Assembly (NCBI RefSeq): GCF_900112065.1
Contig: NZ_FOKE01000001.1
Location: 450,828 to 514,827 of the forward strand
From: Cohnella sp. OV330
GTDB lineage: Bacteria > Bacillota > Bacilli > Paenibacillales > Paenibacillaceae
Reading direction: 5' to 3'
Length of the DNA: 64,000 nucleotides
Below are positions 51,618-60,233 of this stretch, piece by piece. The position numbers were made by a program, and so were the translations under genes. The notes below the pieces were generated by a model that was given only the letters and a program-made list of their open reading frames with translations, searched no databases and was not told the origin of the DNA. Position 1 is the first letter of the stretch, and every line of letters begins with the position of its first letter.

Positions 51618-53927
51618 CTAACCTTCTTTTGGATCCCCGGATAATTGCAGCATTTCCCGGTACTTTCCGGGGGTAATGCCTTCTATTTTTTTAAAAGTGC
51701 GGATGAAGCCGATGTCGGTGGAATATCCGACCCGCTGAGCGATCTGCAGGACGGTCATTCCCGGATCGGCAAGCAGACGCTTGGCTTCGGATATCCGCAG
51801 CTCGATCATATAATCGGTCAGATTGAAGCCATACTGCTTCTTGAACAAGGCGGACATGTACGCCGGATTTAATCCGAAGTGATCGGCGACGTTGGTCAAG
51901 CTGAGCGAAGGGTCTGCGTAATGCAGGTCGATATACTGCTTCATCCGCTCTTGCCACCGTTCATGCTGTTCGGAACGCACTTCGCTCACGCGGTTGCAAA
52001 TGAATTCAATCCACTTTTTGATTTTTCTTACCATCTCGTCCGCCGACGCGCTGTTCAGAATCTGCTTCACGGGATCGTTGTCCGTATCCAGCGACAGCTT
52101 CTCGTCGATCTTGAGCGCATTCGTAACCTTCAGCAAGGTGCCGAGGATGTTCATGAACAGCAGCTTGCCCAGTTCGGGCGTAGTCTCGCGGGAGCCGATA
52201 TTTCGTTCGTAAAGCTCGTCCAAGATCCGCTCCGCGGCTTCCAGTTCGCCGCTTTTGAGCACGTTCATGAACCGCGCTTCGACTTCAGTCGGATAGTAGT
52301 AGTCGGTGCGTTCCATTTCCCGGATTTGATCATAGTGGATGATGGAGCTTATCCCGTGAATGATGCGATAATCAAGCGCGTTAAGCGCTTCGTTGTAGCA
52401 GCGGGAAACTTCCGGCAGCCCATGGTGAATGGAGCTGGTCGCTACCGTGATTTTCATGCGGAACCTTCCCTCGACGATCTCTTTAAGCTCGGCGATGAAC
52501 CGGTCGCGGTTGAGCAGCGTCTCTGCCGACGGGTCGGGAACGTTAAGAACCAGCGCCAGCCGGTTGCCGTCGGTTTCCGTGGCATAGCCCGAATCTCTTA
52601 ATAGCTCGCTGCTCAAATTCAATATAATAAAGCGGACCAGCGCATGATCCCGCTCGCTTTCTTCGACTCGAAACTCCTTGCTCTCATCCACCTCGATCAG
52701 CACCACCCCTACGCAGGGATGCGGGAAATGCAAGCCCATGAAGGCGAGAGAATCGGGCGTGAGCTCGGCCGGGTCCGTTTGTCCCTTCAGCAGCCTGCTC
52801 AAGAAATGGGCGCGAACGACCGGCAGATGACCGGCAAGCTTGGATTTCAAATCCATGCTCTCGGCAAACGACTCCGTAATGGAGGTCCGGATGAATTCGT
52901 ACTCGTTCGCGGATCCGCTGCGCGGCACGCTCCTGCCTTTATTAATCGTGTAAACGAGATCGCGGATCGGGCTGTAACTGCGGTTGGCCATCCAGTAAGC
53001 CGCCGCGCTGCCGGCGGCGACGACGAAAGCCAGCAAGCCCAGCGCCCAGGCTTTAATTTCGTTAACCCTCTCCAGCACGACGTTTTTGGGCACCAAGGAT
53101 ATATATTTCCAGCCGCTTTGGCCGGTTGTATACGAGAGCATCTGCGTTTGGCCGTCCATCGGGTACGTCTCGTATCCGTTGGTGCCGGAAATCTCCGCGG
53201 ACAGACCGGCGGGAAGCTCATGCCGGCCCGCCGTCGAGACAATGACTTGTCCCTTCGAATCAAGGATGAGCATCGTTCCCTTGTTCACCCACTGGATCTG
53301 CTTGAGAAGGTCGAAGATTTGTTGTTCGTCGATCAGCATGATCAAGGTGCCCTTCCCGTTGCTCCCCTCCCCGAGCGGCAGCGAGAAGGCGCTGGCAATT
53401 ACGTTTGCCGCGTGATTTTGTTCGGCTTGCGGAGCCGGCCAGAAGTCCAGATAGTGATAGCCGGTTAAGATTTCGGAGCGCACTTGATCGAGGCTCCTGC
53501 CTGGAAGCGGATACAGTTCGGTGAAGAACGTAGTCGCGTCCGTTTTCAGTCTGGAGGAAATGACCGTATCGTCATCCCGCAAATAAATATATAAATCATC
53601 GATAAAGCGCGATCCGTTACGGATATTCCTAAGCGAGCGGACGGCTTCCTCGTATTGAATATATTTCTCGCCGTCTCTCACCGTCCATAGCGTTTGAAGC
53701 TTGGGCTGCATGGCGATTTGGACGCCGAGCTGCTCCATTTCCTGCAGATTGCTGTCCACCACCTGGCGGGCTTGTTCCAGCATGGCGAGGTTAGCGCGGT
53801 TGGCGTTGTCGATCAGCGTTTTTTCCATATTGGTATAGAGCACGAACGTAACGGTAACGGGAATAAGCAGGATGAGGATATAGGAAAGCCATAGGGTCAA
53901 AAAGATACTCTTGCGGCGGAGCAGCAC
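51618..53927 (-). CDS. Membrane-bound AraC family regulator with extracellular sensor
   Basis: 769 residues from GTG 53927 (GGGAGGG upstream). One helix at about 8-30, a large extracytoplasmic sensor region (about 31-285) and a second helix (IKAWALGLLAFVVAAGSAAA) at about 290. A cytoplasmic region follows, with a YesN/AraC-type C-terminus: YADPSLSLTNVADHFGLNPA and GYSTDIGFIRTFKKIEGITP, the two HTHs of AraC. It probably senses an extracellular sugar and activates the lpl operon downstream, 147 bases away on the same strand. Confidence 0.93.
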   Translation of the reverse strand: MLLRRKSIFLTLWLSYILILLIPVTVTFVLYTNMEKTLIDNANRANLAMLEQARQVVDSNLQEMEQLGVQIAMQPKLQTLWTVRDGEKYIQYEEAVRSLRNIRNGSRFIDDLYIYLRDDDTVISSRLKTDATTFFTELYPLPGRSLDQVRSEILTGYHYLDFWPAPQAEQNHAANVIASAFSLPLGEGSNGKGTLIMLIDEQQIFDLLKQIQWVNKGTMLILDSKGQVIVSTAGRHELPAGLSAEISGTNGYETYPMDGQTQMLSYTTGQSGWKYISLVPKNVVLERVNEIKAWALGLLAFVVAAGSAAAYWMANRSYSPIRDLVYTINKGRSVPRSGSANEYEFIRTSITESFAESMDLKSKLAGHLPVVRAHFLSRLLKGQTDPAELTPDSLAFMGLHFPHPCVGVVLIEVDESKEFRVEESERDHALVRFIILNLSSELLRDSGYATETDGNRLALVLNVPDPSAETLLNRDRFIAELKEIVEGRFRMKITVATSSIHHGLPEVSRCYNEALNALDYRIIHGISSIIHYDQIREMERTDYYYPTEVEARFMNVLKSGELEAAERILDELYERNIGSRETTPELGKLLFMNILGTLLKVTNALKIDEKLSLDTDNDPVKQILNSASADEMVRKIKKWIEFICNRVSEVRSEQHERWQERMKQYIDLHYADPSLSLTNVADHFGLNPAYMSALFKKQYGFNLTDYMIELRISEAKRLLADPGMTVLQIAQRVGYSTDIGFIRTFKKIEGITPGKYREMLQLSGDPKEG

Positions 53928-54021
53928 GCGAGTCCCTCCCAAAGTTCGGTATTTATTGGCAATTAAAAGGCGATGCGTGGAGTGTATCATAACTCGTGTC
54001 GGTGCGCCATTATGAAATAAT

Positions 54022-54168
54022 AATCGCCTTGCGCCGCTGCTCCGTCGGCATCTGGCGCCCGGCGCCTGCGTCGTCAGCGTCTGCTTCGCGCTGCCGGGCT
54101 GGACGCCGGTGCGGACGGTCGTCTGCGCCGATCTATACCGGACGCCTATCTACGTTTATATCCGCTAG
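54022..54168 (+). pseudogene. Duplicated 3' end of the methyltransferase gene
   Basis: 147 bases matching 41439-41585 with about two differences, still in frame (NRLAPLLRRHLAPGACVVSV to the shared stop). The start and SAM-binding part are absent. The match continues through the inverted-repeat element to about 54368. A recent segmental duplication. Confidence 0.92.
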
Positions 54169-54240
54169 GACGGAGAGATTACCGCGGTCCGTGCATGCGT
54201 AAATCAACGATCGATTAAAAGCGAAGAGCCCCTCATGGGG

Positions 54241-54340
54241 CTATCGCGCAAAAGTGCATGATCGAGAGCCCCACCCGTTCATCGCTTCGATCGCAAATCC
54301 CCTCCCTACCAGGCCTCGATGATGCACTTTTGCAGGATAG
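54241..54340. mobile_element. Uninterrupted copy of the 100-bp inverted-repeat element
   Basis: Ends CTATCGCGCAAAAGTGCA and TGCACTTTTGCAGGATAG. The interior matches the outer element at 41659-41846 but lacks the nested 86-base insertion. Non-coding. Confidence 0.75.
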
Positions 54341-54433
54341 CGCTAGCGGGCTGCGATTCCTCCGGATGTCGTACGTTTCGAAATGCGCGCTTTCGGCTAA
54401 TTCATAAAAAAGATGAGGGGAAGGGATCGTTGT

Positions 54434-55477
54434 TTGAAGAAAAATCCGTTCATCCTATTATGCGCTTTGACGGCGATGCTGTTCGCTTTAACGCCGTTTC
54501 CGGCGGCACATGCCGATTCACCAGTCACCTCCACCAATTTTTATGAAGCGTATACGGATGAACCGATCATCCAGAAGGCCCTCCAAGCGAGTGGCATGAC
54601 TGCCGAACTGGCGACCTACCTGGCCGATGAATCTTCGCCGCTCGCCTTGCGTGCCGCCGTCATCAATGCCATAGGCTGGGAGACCGAGCCGACCCAACGC
54701 GCGGAAGCCTATGCACAGCATGCTTACGGCCAATCGCTTGCAACGCTCAAGCAGTCCGAACTGCGCGGAGATGAACGCTTTGTCATCGGCTACTTGCTGG
54801 CGATGGACGATTATCTGGATACGCGCGAGGCGGAGCAATGGCTGGAGGACGCACGCCGGCTGCTGCCGGATAGCTTCACCGCTGCGTTGATTCATGCCAT
54901 TGTCCAAGCGCAGGAGGAGATGAAGGACGCCGGCTGGGCGCATGTGTGGAAAACCGTCGCAGACGTGGCATTCGATCCGGACTTGGAGATGGATATGCGG
55001 CCTGAAGCCGCCAAAATCATAATCGATTATATGGTCACGTACAGCGACAAAAAGGTGATCAACCCGTTTGCCGAAAAAAGCCGCCTTACGCTGCGAATCG
55101 GGGAACGCGACTTTAAGCTGAACGGCCAGACGTTCGAGATCGATCCCGGCTACGGCACGGCGCCCGCTTTGATCGAAGGCAGCGCCTACCTGCCGGTTCG
55201 TTTCCTGACGGAGGCTGTCGGCGGAGACATTCGCTGGGAAGCGGCCACGCACACCGTGCGGATAGACACCGCTCATCTTAAGATGAAGCTGACCATCGGC
55301 GAAAAGACAGCTGTGGTAAACGGCGAGGAAAAGCAGCTGCTAGGCGCTCCATACATCTCAAACGGGCGCACCATGCTGCCGTTCCGCTTCCTCGGAGAAG
55401 CGCTCGGGTTTGACGTCTCATGGGACGCTGCAACGCGCGAGATCGGTTTGACGCTGGGCTCGCAGTCGCACAAGTAA
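54434..55477 (+). CDS. Secreted protein with two copper-amine-oxidase-N-like domains
   Basis: 347 residues from TTG 54434 (AAGGG upstream). A signal peptide ends at AAHADS. The middle (about 35-215) is a helical region without recognised family. The C-terminus has two beta-rich Cu_amine_oxidN1-type domains (VRFLTEAVGGDIRWEAATHT; RFLGEALGFDVSWDAATREI), common in Paenibacillus surface proteins and not implying amine oxidase activity. It sits between a duplicated methyltransferase tail and a kinase-tail remnant, so it may be part of an imported segment. Confidence 0.85.
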   Translation: MKKNPFILLCALTAMLFALTPFPAAHADSPVTSTNFYEAYTDEPIIQKALQASGMTAELATYLADESSPLALRAAVINAIGWETEPTQRAEAYAQHAYGQSLATLKQSELRGDERFVIGYLLAMDDYLDTREAEQWLEDARRLLPDSFTAALIHAIVQAQEEMKDAGWAHVWKTVADVAFDPDLEMDMRPEAAKIIIDYMVTYSDKKVINPFAEKSRLTLRIGERDFKLNGQTFEIDPGYGTAPALIEGSAYLPVRFLTEAVGGDIRWEAATHTVRIDTAHLKMKLTIGEKTAVVNGEEKQLLGAPYISNGRTMLPFRFLGEALGFDVSWDAATREIGLTLGSQSHK

Positions 55478-55530
55478 TTGGATAAGAGCTCGGAAGAAGT
55501 GCGTTTAAGGTTACGTTGGTGCGGGATTAG
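55478..55530 (+). pseudogene. Remnant of a histidine kinase 3' end
   Basis: The bases after the secreted-protein stop resemble 40854-40913, the end of the histidine kinase gene (AAGAGCTCGGAAGA, then FKVTLVRD and a stop in one frame). The fragment has diverged and contains a frameshift. Confidence 0.6.
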
Positions 55531-55558
55531 GGAGAGGGACAACGTTATCAAGATTGCA

Positions 55559-55858
55559 TTATAAAATGGTGACGGTAGCAATCTCACTTCCAGCCCATAA
55601 CTTGAAGCTGTATCCTGGTTCAAGCAAGTGCCAAGGTGCCTCGTCTACGATAAAAGCGACATCCGCATTAGTACGCGTTTCATCGATCACTTCTGTGACG
55701 CGAACCAAGACAGTCCAAGCATCGCCATGAATGATCTTGCCGACGATTTCTCCAAATATGACGACAATATCGCGAAGCCATTCATTCAATGGAAATTTGC
55801 TTGTGTCTTTATCTTTATCCCATTGAATGATGGCTTTGCAGTGTCTTCTTTCCATCAT
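55559..55858 (-). CDS. Hypothetical protein, possibly beta-barrel
   Basis: 99 residues from ATG 55858 after AAAGGGG. Starts ERRHCKAIIQWDKDKDTSKF and ends LLEPGYSFKLWAGSEIATVT. The last 30 residues look like the final strands of an EF-Tu-like barrel, but this is a weak resemblance. Its gene follows a helicase fragment by 15 bases. Function unknown. Confidence 0.5.
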   Translation of the reverse strand: MMERRHCKAIIQWDKDKDTSKFPLNEWLRDIVVIFGEIVGKIIHGDAWTVLVRVTEVIDETRTNADVAFIVDEAPWHLLEPGYSFKLWAGSEIATVTIL

Positions 55859-55872
55859 AGCTCGTTCCCCTT

Positions 55873-56170
55873 TCAATAAGAATGCCTGCCAAGAGAGATA
55901 GGGTGCACCAACAATAAGGTGTCCAGCCTCTCATCGTCGAAACCTTCGCCAATCAGTTTACCAGTTGCTATAAATACCCGTTCCTCAGCATCAGGTATGC
56001 TGCCGATCTGCTCTCGTAATGCCTCACGCGGTTTCTCCCCCATCCCCCGCGTATGACGATCACATTCTTAGCAAACCCCTTTAATCGGTTCTCAAAATAC
56101 TCCAGATGCGCTGTGCGTTCCCTTAACGAGAGTGGTGACCTGCCTTGTTCTAAGGCGTCCCTTACGTTGA
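55873..56170 (-). pseudogene. DEAD/DEAH helicase fragment
   Basis: Conceptual reading gives ALEQGRSPLSLRERTAHLEY, then AKNVIVIRG, then (after a one-base frameshift near 56042) MGEKPREALREQIGSIPDAE and RVFIATGKLIGEGFDDERLD, the helicase C-terminal domain motifs IV-V. Both ends of the gene are missing; the N-terminal side overlaps the end of the TetR gene. A decayed fragment, with no evidence of expression. Confidence 0.85.
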
Positions 56171-56734
56171 ACTCTTACCTTTGATTAAGATATGATACGG
56201 CTTTATCCCATTTGCGAATAGGCTATCGATCAGCTTAACCAATTCCTCGGACGATAAATCTTTGCCCTTGCGTATCCAAAGGCGAAACAAAGATAGTAAT
56301 GTCGATATGTAAAACTCAATCAGGTATGGCGCTAAGATATCATTTGTTGGAAGATTCACAATCAATCTCTCGAAGGGAATTTCTCTTTTCAGGCGTTCAA
56401 CAAAATGAACAGAACCATAGTCACCGAGGAGGGCTTTCAGGATAGAAATATCTTCTGTACTTTCCAAGCATTGAAGCGCATCTTGGAAAGTGTGCGTAGA
56501 AAGCTCCCTGCTTGCCATTTCCTCGTTAATGGATTTCAAAACCTTCTCTTCAACGTAGTTCAGCAGCTCATAAATATCCGTAAAGTATTGATAAAATGTA
56601 CTGCGGTTATATCCTGATTTGTTGGCAATCTCTTGAATAGATATTTTTTCGATTGGCTTCTGGCTATATAAATCACAGAACACATTTATAAAGGTCTGCC
56701 TGGTTTTGTCCGTAATTTCAGGCTGCTTGTTCAT
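56162..56734 (-). CDS. TetR/AcrR family regulator
   Basis: 190 residues after GGAGG. HTH at about 10-56 (ISIQEIANKSGYNRSTFYQY). The C-terminus is helical (LIEFYISTLLSLFRLWIRKG), resembling the TetR_C_33 type. Base composition is more AT-rich than the surroundings, as is the divergent reductase gene, so the pair may have been acquired together. Confidence 0.9.
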   Translation of the reverse strand: MNKQPEITDKTRQTFINVFCDLYSQKPIEKISIQEIANKSGYNRSTFYQYFTDIYELLNYVEEKVLKSINEEMASRELSTHTFQDALQCLESTEDISILKALLGDYGSVHFVERLKREIPFERLIVNLPTNDILAPYLIEFYISTLLSLFRLWIRKGKDLSSEELVKLIDSLFANGIKPYHILIKGKSST

Positions 56735-56799
56735 GATTTACCTCCATTTCCGGTTCAAGAGATGATCCCACAGATATTGAAAATCTGATGGTTGATGAC

Positions 56800-56818
56800 T
56801 GTATGGCGAATCCATACA
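56800..56818. promoter_or_regulatory. Probable TetR operator
   Basis: Perfect dyad TGTATGG-CGAAT-CCATACA in the 150-base gap between the divergent TetR and reductase genes. Confidence 0.6.
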
Positions 56819-56884
56819 ATATCATTATACAACACGTTGTTGGATCATCGATAACGGATTATCAACTCTTTGGGGGAGTCTAAC

Positions 56885-57814
56885 ATGAAAATTTTATTCT
56901 TCGGTAGAGGCGTAATATCGACCCAGTATGCGTGGGCCTTCGAACAGGCAGGTCATATAGTTGAGTTTTACGTCAGAAAGGGGAGGAAAGAAACCTTAGG
57001 AAGCAGCATAAAGCTTGAAATGCGGGACGCACGAAAAGGGAAAAAGCTCATAATAGAAAGCTGGAACGTCAAACTGCATGAGGAGATCCTTCCAAATTAT
57101 GATCTCATTATTGTGAGCGTCAACACGGAACAACTTCCGAAAGCAGCACAATTCCTATCAACTGCTGCAGGAAATACCCCGATCCTCCTATTCAATAACA
57201 TTTGGCAAGATTTGAAATCATCGATCGCGCCATTGTCTATGAACAATGTTGTCTTTGGCTTCCCTGGAGCAGGAGGCGGCATTGCGGACAATAAGCTTAG
57301 AGGCGGCTTTTTGAAAATGGTATTTTTAGAAAAACCACGGGCTGGCACCGAGCATATTAACAACAAGGTCAAAGAACTATTTGAAAGTGCCCATTTTAAA
57401 ATGAATTGGGTAAAGGATATGCAAAACTGGTTATGGAATCACTTTGCCATGAACGCAGCGATGGAAGCCGAGGTGTTAAAACGGGGAAGTTTCCCAGCAG
57501 TCATGAACCATAGTGACTCATTTTCCAACGTTGGGTTGAATATGAGGGAAATGATCCCTGTACTTAAAGCAAGAGGTGCAAAGCTTGATACCATTTCTCT
57601 CCTGTTGACTAAAATTCCACCTGGACTTCTCGGCACACTTTTTAACAAGGTTATTTTTGCAAAAGGCAGCTTGCCGCGGCTTTTCGTGGAATACAACAAT
57701 AGTAAAGCAGGTTTTGCGGTACTTGAAGTTGTGAGAGAAGCAAAAAAGGCAGGCATACCTTTGCCGCGTCTTACGAAGGCATTTGAAAATACGGAATATG
57801 CAAAAGAAATATAA
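56885..57814 (+). CDS. Ketopantoate reductase (ApbA/PanE) family protein
   Basis: 309 residues from ATG 56885 (GGGGGAG upstream). Rossmann start KILFFGRGVISTQYAWAFEQ and VEFYVRKGR; LIIVSVNTEQLP; PGAGGG loop; catalytic-domain helix WLWNHFAMNAAMEAEVL. The usual GxGxxG appears as GRGVIS, so NADPH binding is not certain. It may reduce a ketopantoate-like 2-oxoacid. Divergent from, and probably controlled by, the TetR gene. Confidence 0.85.
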   Translation: MKILFFGRGVISTQYAWAFEQAGHIVEFYVRKGRKETLGSSIKLEMRDARKGKKLIIESWNVKLHEEILPNYDLIIVSVNTEQLPKAAQFLSTAAGNTPILLFNNIWQDLKSSIAPLSMNNVVFGFPGAGGGIADNKLRGGFLKMVFLEKPRAGTEHINNKVKELFESAHFKMNWVKDMQNWLWNHFAMNAAMEAEVLKRGSFPAVMNHSDSFSNVGLNMREMIPVLKARGAKLDTISLLLTKIPPGLLGTLFNKVIFAKGSLPRLFVEYNNSKAGFAVLEVVREAKKAGIPLPRLTKAFENTEYAKEI

Positions 57815-57941
57815 AAAGACACCGCTCCGGCGTCCAGCAGAACCGATTGAGATTTGGGGCGAGTGAGGCAAATGCCGCGCTCGCCCAATGGCAAACGATG
57901 TTACTCCCGACTCTTCTGTCCACCACTCCAATCAACCGATC

Positions 57942-58931
57942 CTAGTCTCCGCGTTCCTCGGCCTCATCATGCACCTTGCTTCCAAACTCGCCAAGCAGTG
58001 CGCGCACTTCACTGGTAGACTTTGCGTTCATTAAGTTATTTCTTAATTCGCTCGCGCCCCGGAATCCGCGGACATATATTTTGAAGAAACGGACAAGTGA
58101 ACTGAACGAACGGGGTCCCTGTCCTGAATATTGATCATGAAGATCCAGATGCAGCCGCAGCAAATCCAGCAATTCCTCACTGCCGTGCGCCTTCGGCTCC
58201 TTCTCGAAAGCAAACGGATTATGAAAAATACCGCGCCCGATCATAATGCCGTCCACGCCGTATTGTTCAGCGAGCTTGAGGCCGGTCCGGCGGTCGGGGA
58301 TATCCCCGTTAATGGTCAGAAGGGTATCTGGCGCCACCTCATCGCGAAGCTTCTTAATCTCCGGAATCAGTTCCCAGTGCGCATCTACTTTACTCATTTC
58401 CTCTCTCGTGCGCAGATGGATGGACAGATTCACGATGTCTTGCTTCAAAATATGGGTTAACCACCCGCGCCACTCGTCGACTTCGCTGAAACCGAGCCTC
58501 GTTTTTACGCTGACGGGCAGTCCCCCGGCTTTGGCCGCTTGGATGAGATCCGCCGCGATCTCAGGACGGCAGATTAGGCCGCTTCCCTTCCCGTTCTCCG
58601 CTACATTCGCTACAGGACAACCCATATTGATATCAATGCCTTTAAATCCCTCTTTCGCCATGCCTATGCTCATTTGACGGAAGAATTCAGGCTTGTCTCC
58701 CCAGATATGAGCGACGATGGGCTGTTCATCCTCCGTAAAAGTCAAACGCCCGCGGACGGCATGTTTCCCCTCCGGGTGACAATAGCTCTCCGTATTCGCA
58801 AACTCCGTAAAAAACACATCCGGTCTGGCTGCTTCGCTTACGACATGGCGAAACACAACATCCGTCACGTCTTCCATGGGTGCCAGTATAAAAAAAGGCC
58901 GTGGCAAATCGCGCCAGAAATGATTAGTCAT
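57942..58931 (-). CDS. tRNA-dihydrouridine synthase
   Basis: 329 residues. FMN-binding TIM barrel with [37 protein letters not shown] (catalytic Cys), [29 protein letters not shown] and [13 protein letters not shown]. The helical domain follows. It reduces uridine in tRNA D-loops. Housekeeping gene, transcribed alone. Confidence 0.95.
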   Translation of the reverse strand: MTNHFWRDLPRPFFILAPMEDVTDVVFRHVVSEAARPDVFFTEFANTESYCHPEGKHAVRGRLTFTEDEQPIVAHIWGDKPEFFRQMSIGMAKEGFKGIDINMGCPVANVAENGKGSGLICRPEIAADLIQAAKAGGLPVSVKTRLGFSEVDEWRGWLTHILKQDIVNLSIHLRTREEMSKVDAHWELIPEIKKLRDEVAPDTLLTINGDIPDRRTGLKLAEQYGVDGIMIGRGIFHNPFAFEKEPKAHGSEELLDLLRLHLDLHDQYSGQGPRSFSSLVRFFKIYVRGFRGASELRNNLMNAKSTSEVRALLGEFGSKVHDEAEERGD

Positions 58932-59099
58932 ATCGAAAACCTCTCTATAAATATTTGGACGCTGTAAGGCTTCTTTATAAAGGATACCTCATAACTACTC
59001 TGATTTACGAGTATATTTCCCGTCTTGGAAATGACTTATGATGATTTTGTAGCAAGGAACCCCCCAAAGAAGGGGAGAAAAATAGGAGGTCCTTTATAA

Positions 59100-59891
59100 A
59101 TGAAAAACATCTTCAAATTAGGTTTGATAACCGCCATAGCTGCTCTTCTATTGGCTTTACCAGTGGCGGCTAGCGCTGAATCCCGAACGCAAGTCGTCGT
59201 GGTTGATCAGACACCGGAGGCGAGCGCCTATCCCAATGAGGTCTTAACCAGACCCACACCATCGATACAGGCGGTGCCGGTAGCGTTCAACCATTACTGG
59301 GGTACCGTGGATTTGCTTCCGGAGGGGCAAGAAACGGACGATAATAGCAGAATGTTGCCTGTAAATTTTAATTTTAGCGTGAAGTCCATTGAAATCACGG
59401 GTCCGAACAGTAATCTTGTGTATGCCAAGACTTGGGATCTGCAACACCCGATTGACTGGTATACAAACCCCTACTCGCAGTATTCTAACGAGACAGGTAT
59501 CAGTTTCTATTCGCTGGGCGGGGCAGCCACGGTAACGGTTAAGGTTACGAACACCAAGAACGAGTGGGGGTATTTTATCGTTAATGTGTCGCCACCGGCG
59601 GTCAGTCATTTATTAGGAACAGTGAATTTGCACCCGGCCAAGGGCGCTTCGGATACGGTTGAGATGGAGTTGCCGGTATCCTTTATGTACGATGTCGCTT
59701 CTTTCCACCCCGATGGCCCCTATATCTGGGCCTCTCAATTGAAATTTACGCATAACGGCACAAAAGTCTCGTTCAGCACTTCTTTTATGTCCAGAACAAC
59801 AATGAGATGGATTTTCTTCAATAGCAAAGGCCAGTGGGGCTACTATATCATCAACGTGGAACCGATAGGCTATTGCTTGCCGCCAGTTTAA
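59100..59891 (+). CDS. Secreted protein with two similar beta modules
   Basis: 263 residues; leader AGGAGG. The signal peptide is MKNIFKLGLITAIAALLLAL ending AASAE. The mature part has two related modules, about 63-165 (WGTVDLLPEGQETDDNSRML, NEWGYFIVNVSP) and about 168-255 (LGTVNLHPAKGASDTVEMEL, GQWGYYIINVEP). Function unknown. The next gene starts with nearly the same leader and signal peptide, so the two are probably co-evolved and co-expressed. Confidence 0.8.
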   Translation: MKNIFKLGLITAIAALLLALPVAASAESRTQVVVVDQTPEASAYPNEVLTRPTPSIQAVPVAFNHYWGTVDLLPEGQETDDNSRMLPVNFNFSVKSIEITGPNSNLVYAKTWDLQHPIDWYTNPYSQYSNETGISFYSLGGAATVTVKVTNTKNEWGYFIVNVSPPAVSHLLGTVNLHPAKGASDTVEMELPVSFMYDVASFHPDGPYIWASQLKFTHNGTKVSFSTSFMSRTTMRWIFFNSKGQWGYYIINVEPIGYCLPPV

Positions 59892-59941
59892 TGAGTGGAT
59901 GCTAGTACCCCATAGGGGAAAATAAGAGGAGGCGTTTCTTC

Positions 59942-60181
59942 ATGAAAAACAGGTTCAAATTAGGTTTGCTAAGTGCCGTAGCTACTGCGATGTTGGCTCT
60001 ACCGTTGGCCGCGAGCGCCGAAACGCCTTCCCGGATCGAGATCTTATCCGCGCCATTGCAAAGCATCGGGACCATTCAGCTGCCCGTCATTGACGCGCAT
60101 AATCCGCCTATGTTTCATGACCCGATAGACCTTCATAATCCGCCCATGTTTCATAATCCGCCAATGTACTTGATCCCTTGA
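59942..60181 (+). CDS. Small secreted His/Met/Pro-repeat peptide
   Basis: 79 residues. The signal peptide MKNRFKLGLLSAVATAMLAL ending AASAE is paralogous to that of the preceding gene, and the 5' leaders match (CCCC-GGGG, A-rich, AGGAGG). The mature about 50 residues end with three copies of HNPPM(F) (HNPPMFHDP, HNPPMFHN, PPMYLIP). The His, Met and Pro content suggests metal binding or an extended structure, but no family is recognised. It lies 50 bases after the preceding gene. Confidence 0.8.
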   Translation: MKNRFKLGLLSAVATAMLALPLAASAETPSRIEILSAPLQSIGTIQLPVIDAHNPPMFHDPIDLHNPPMFHNPPMYLIP

Positions 60182-60191
60182 TCGTTCGATT

Positions 60192-60233
60192 GAAGACATA
60201 AACCGGACGTTCGCTACGCCCGGTTTATGCTTC
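60192..60233. terminator. Hairpin between the peptide and response regulator genes
   Basis: Stem CATAAACCGG/CCGGTTTATG with outer GAA/TTC pairs. T-tracts are short. It probably serves both convergent genes. Confidence 0.6.
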
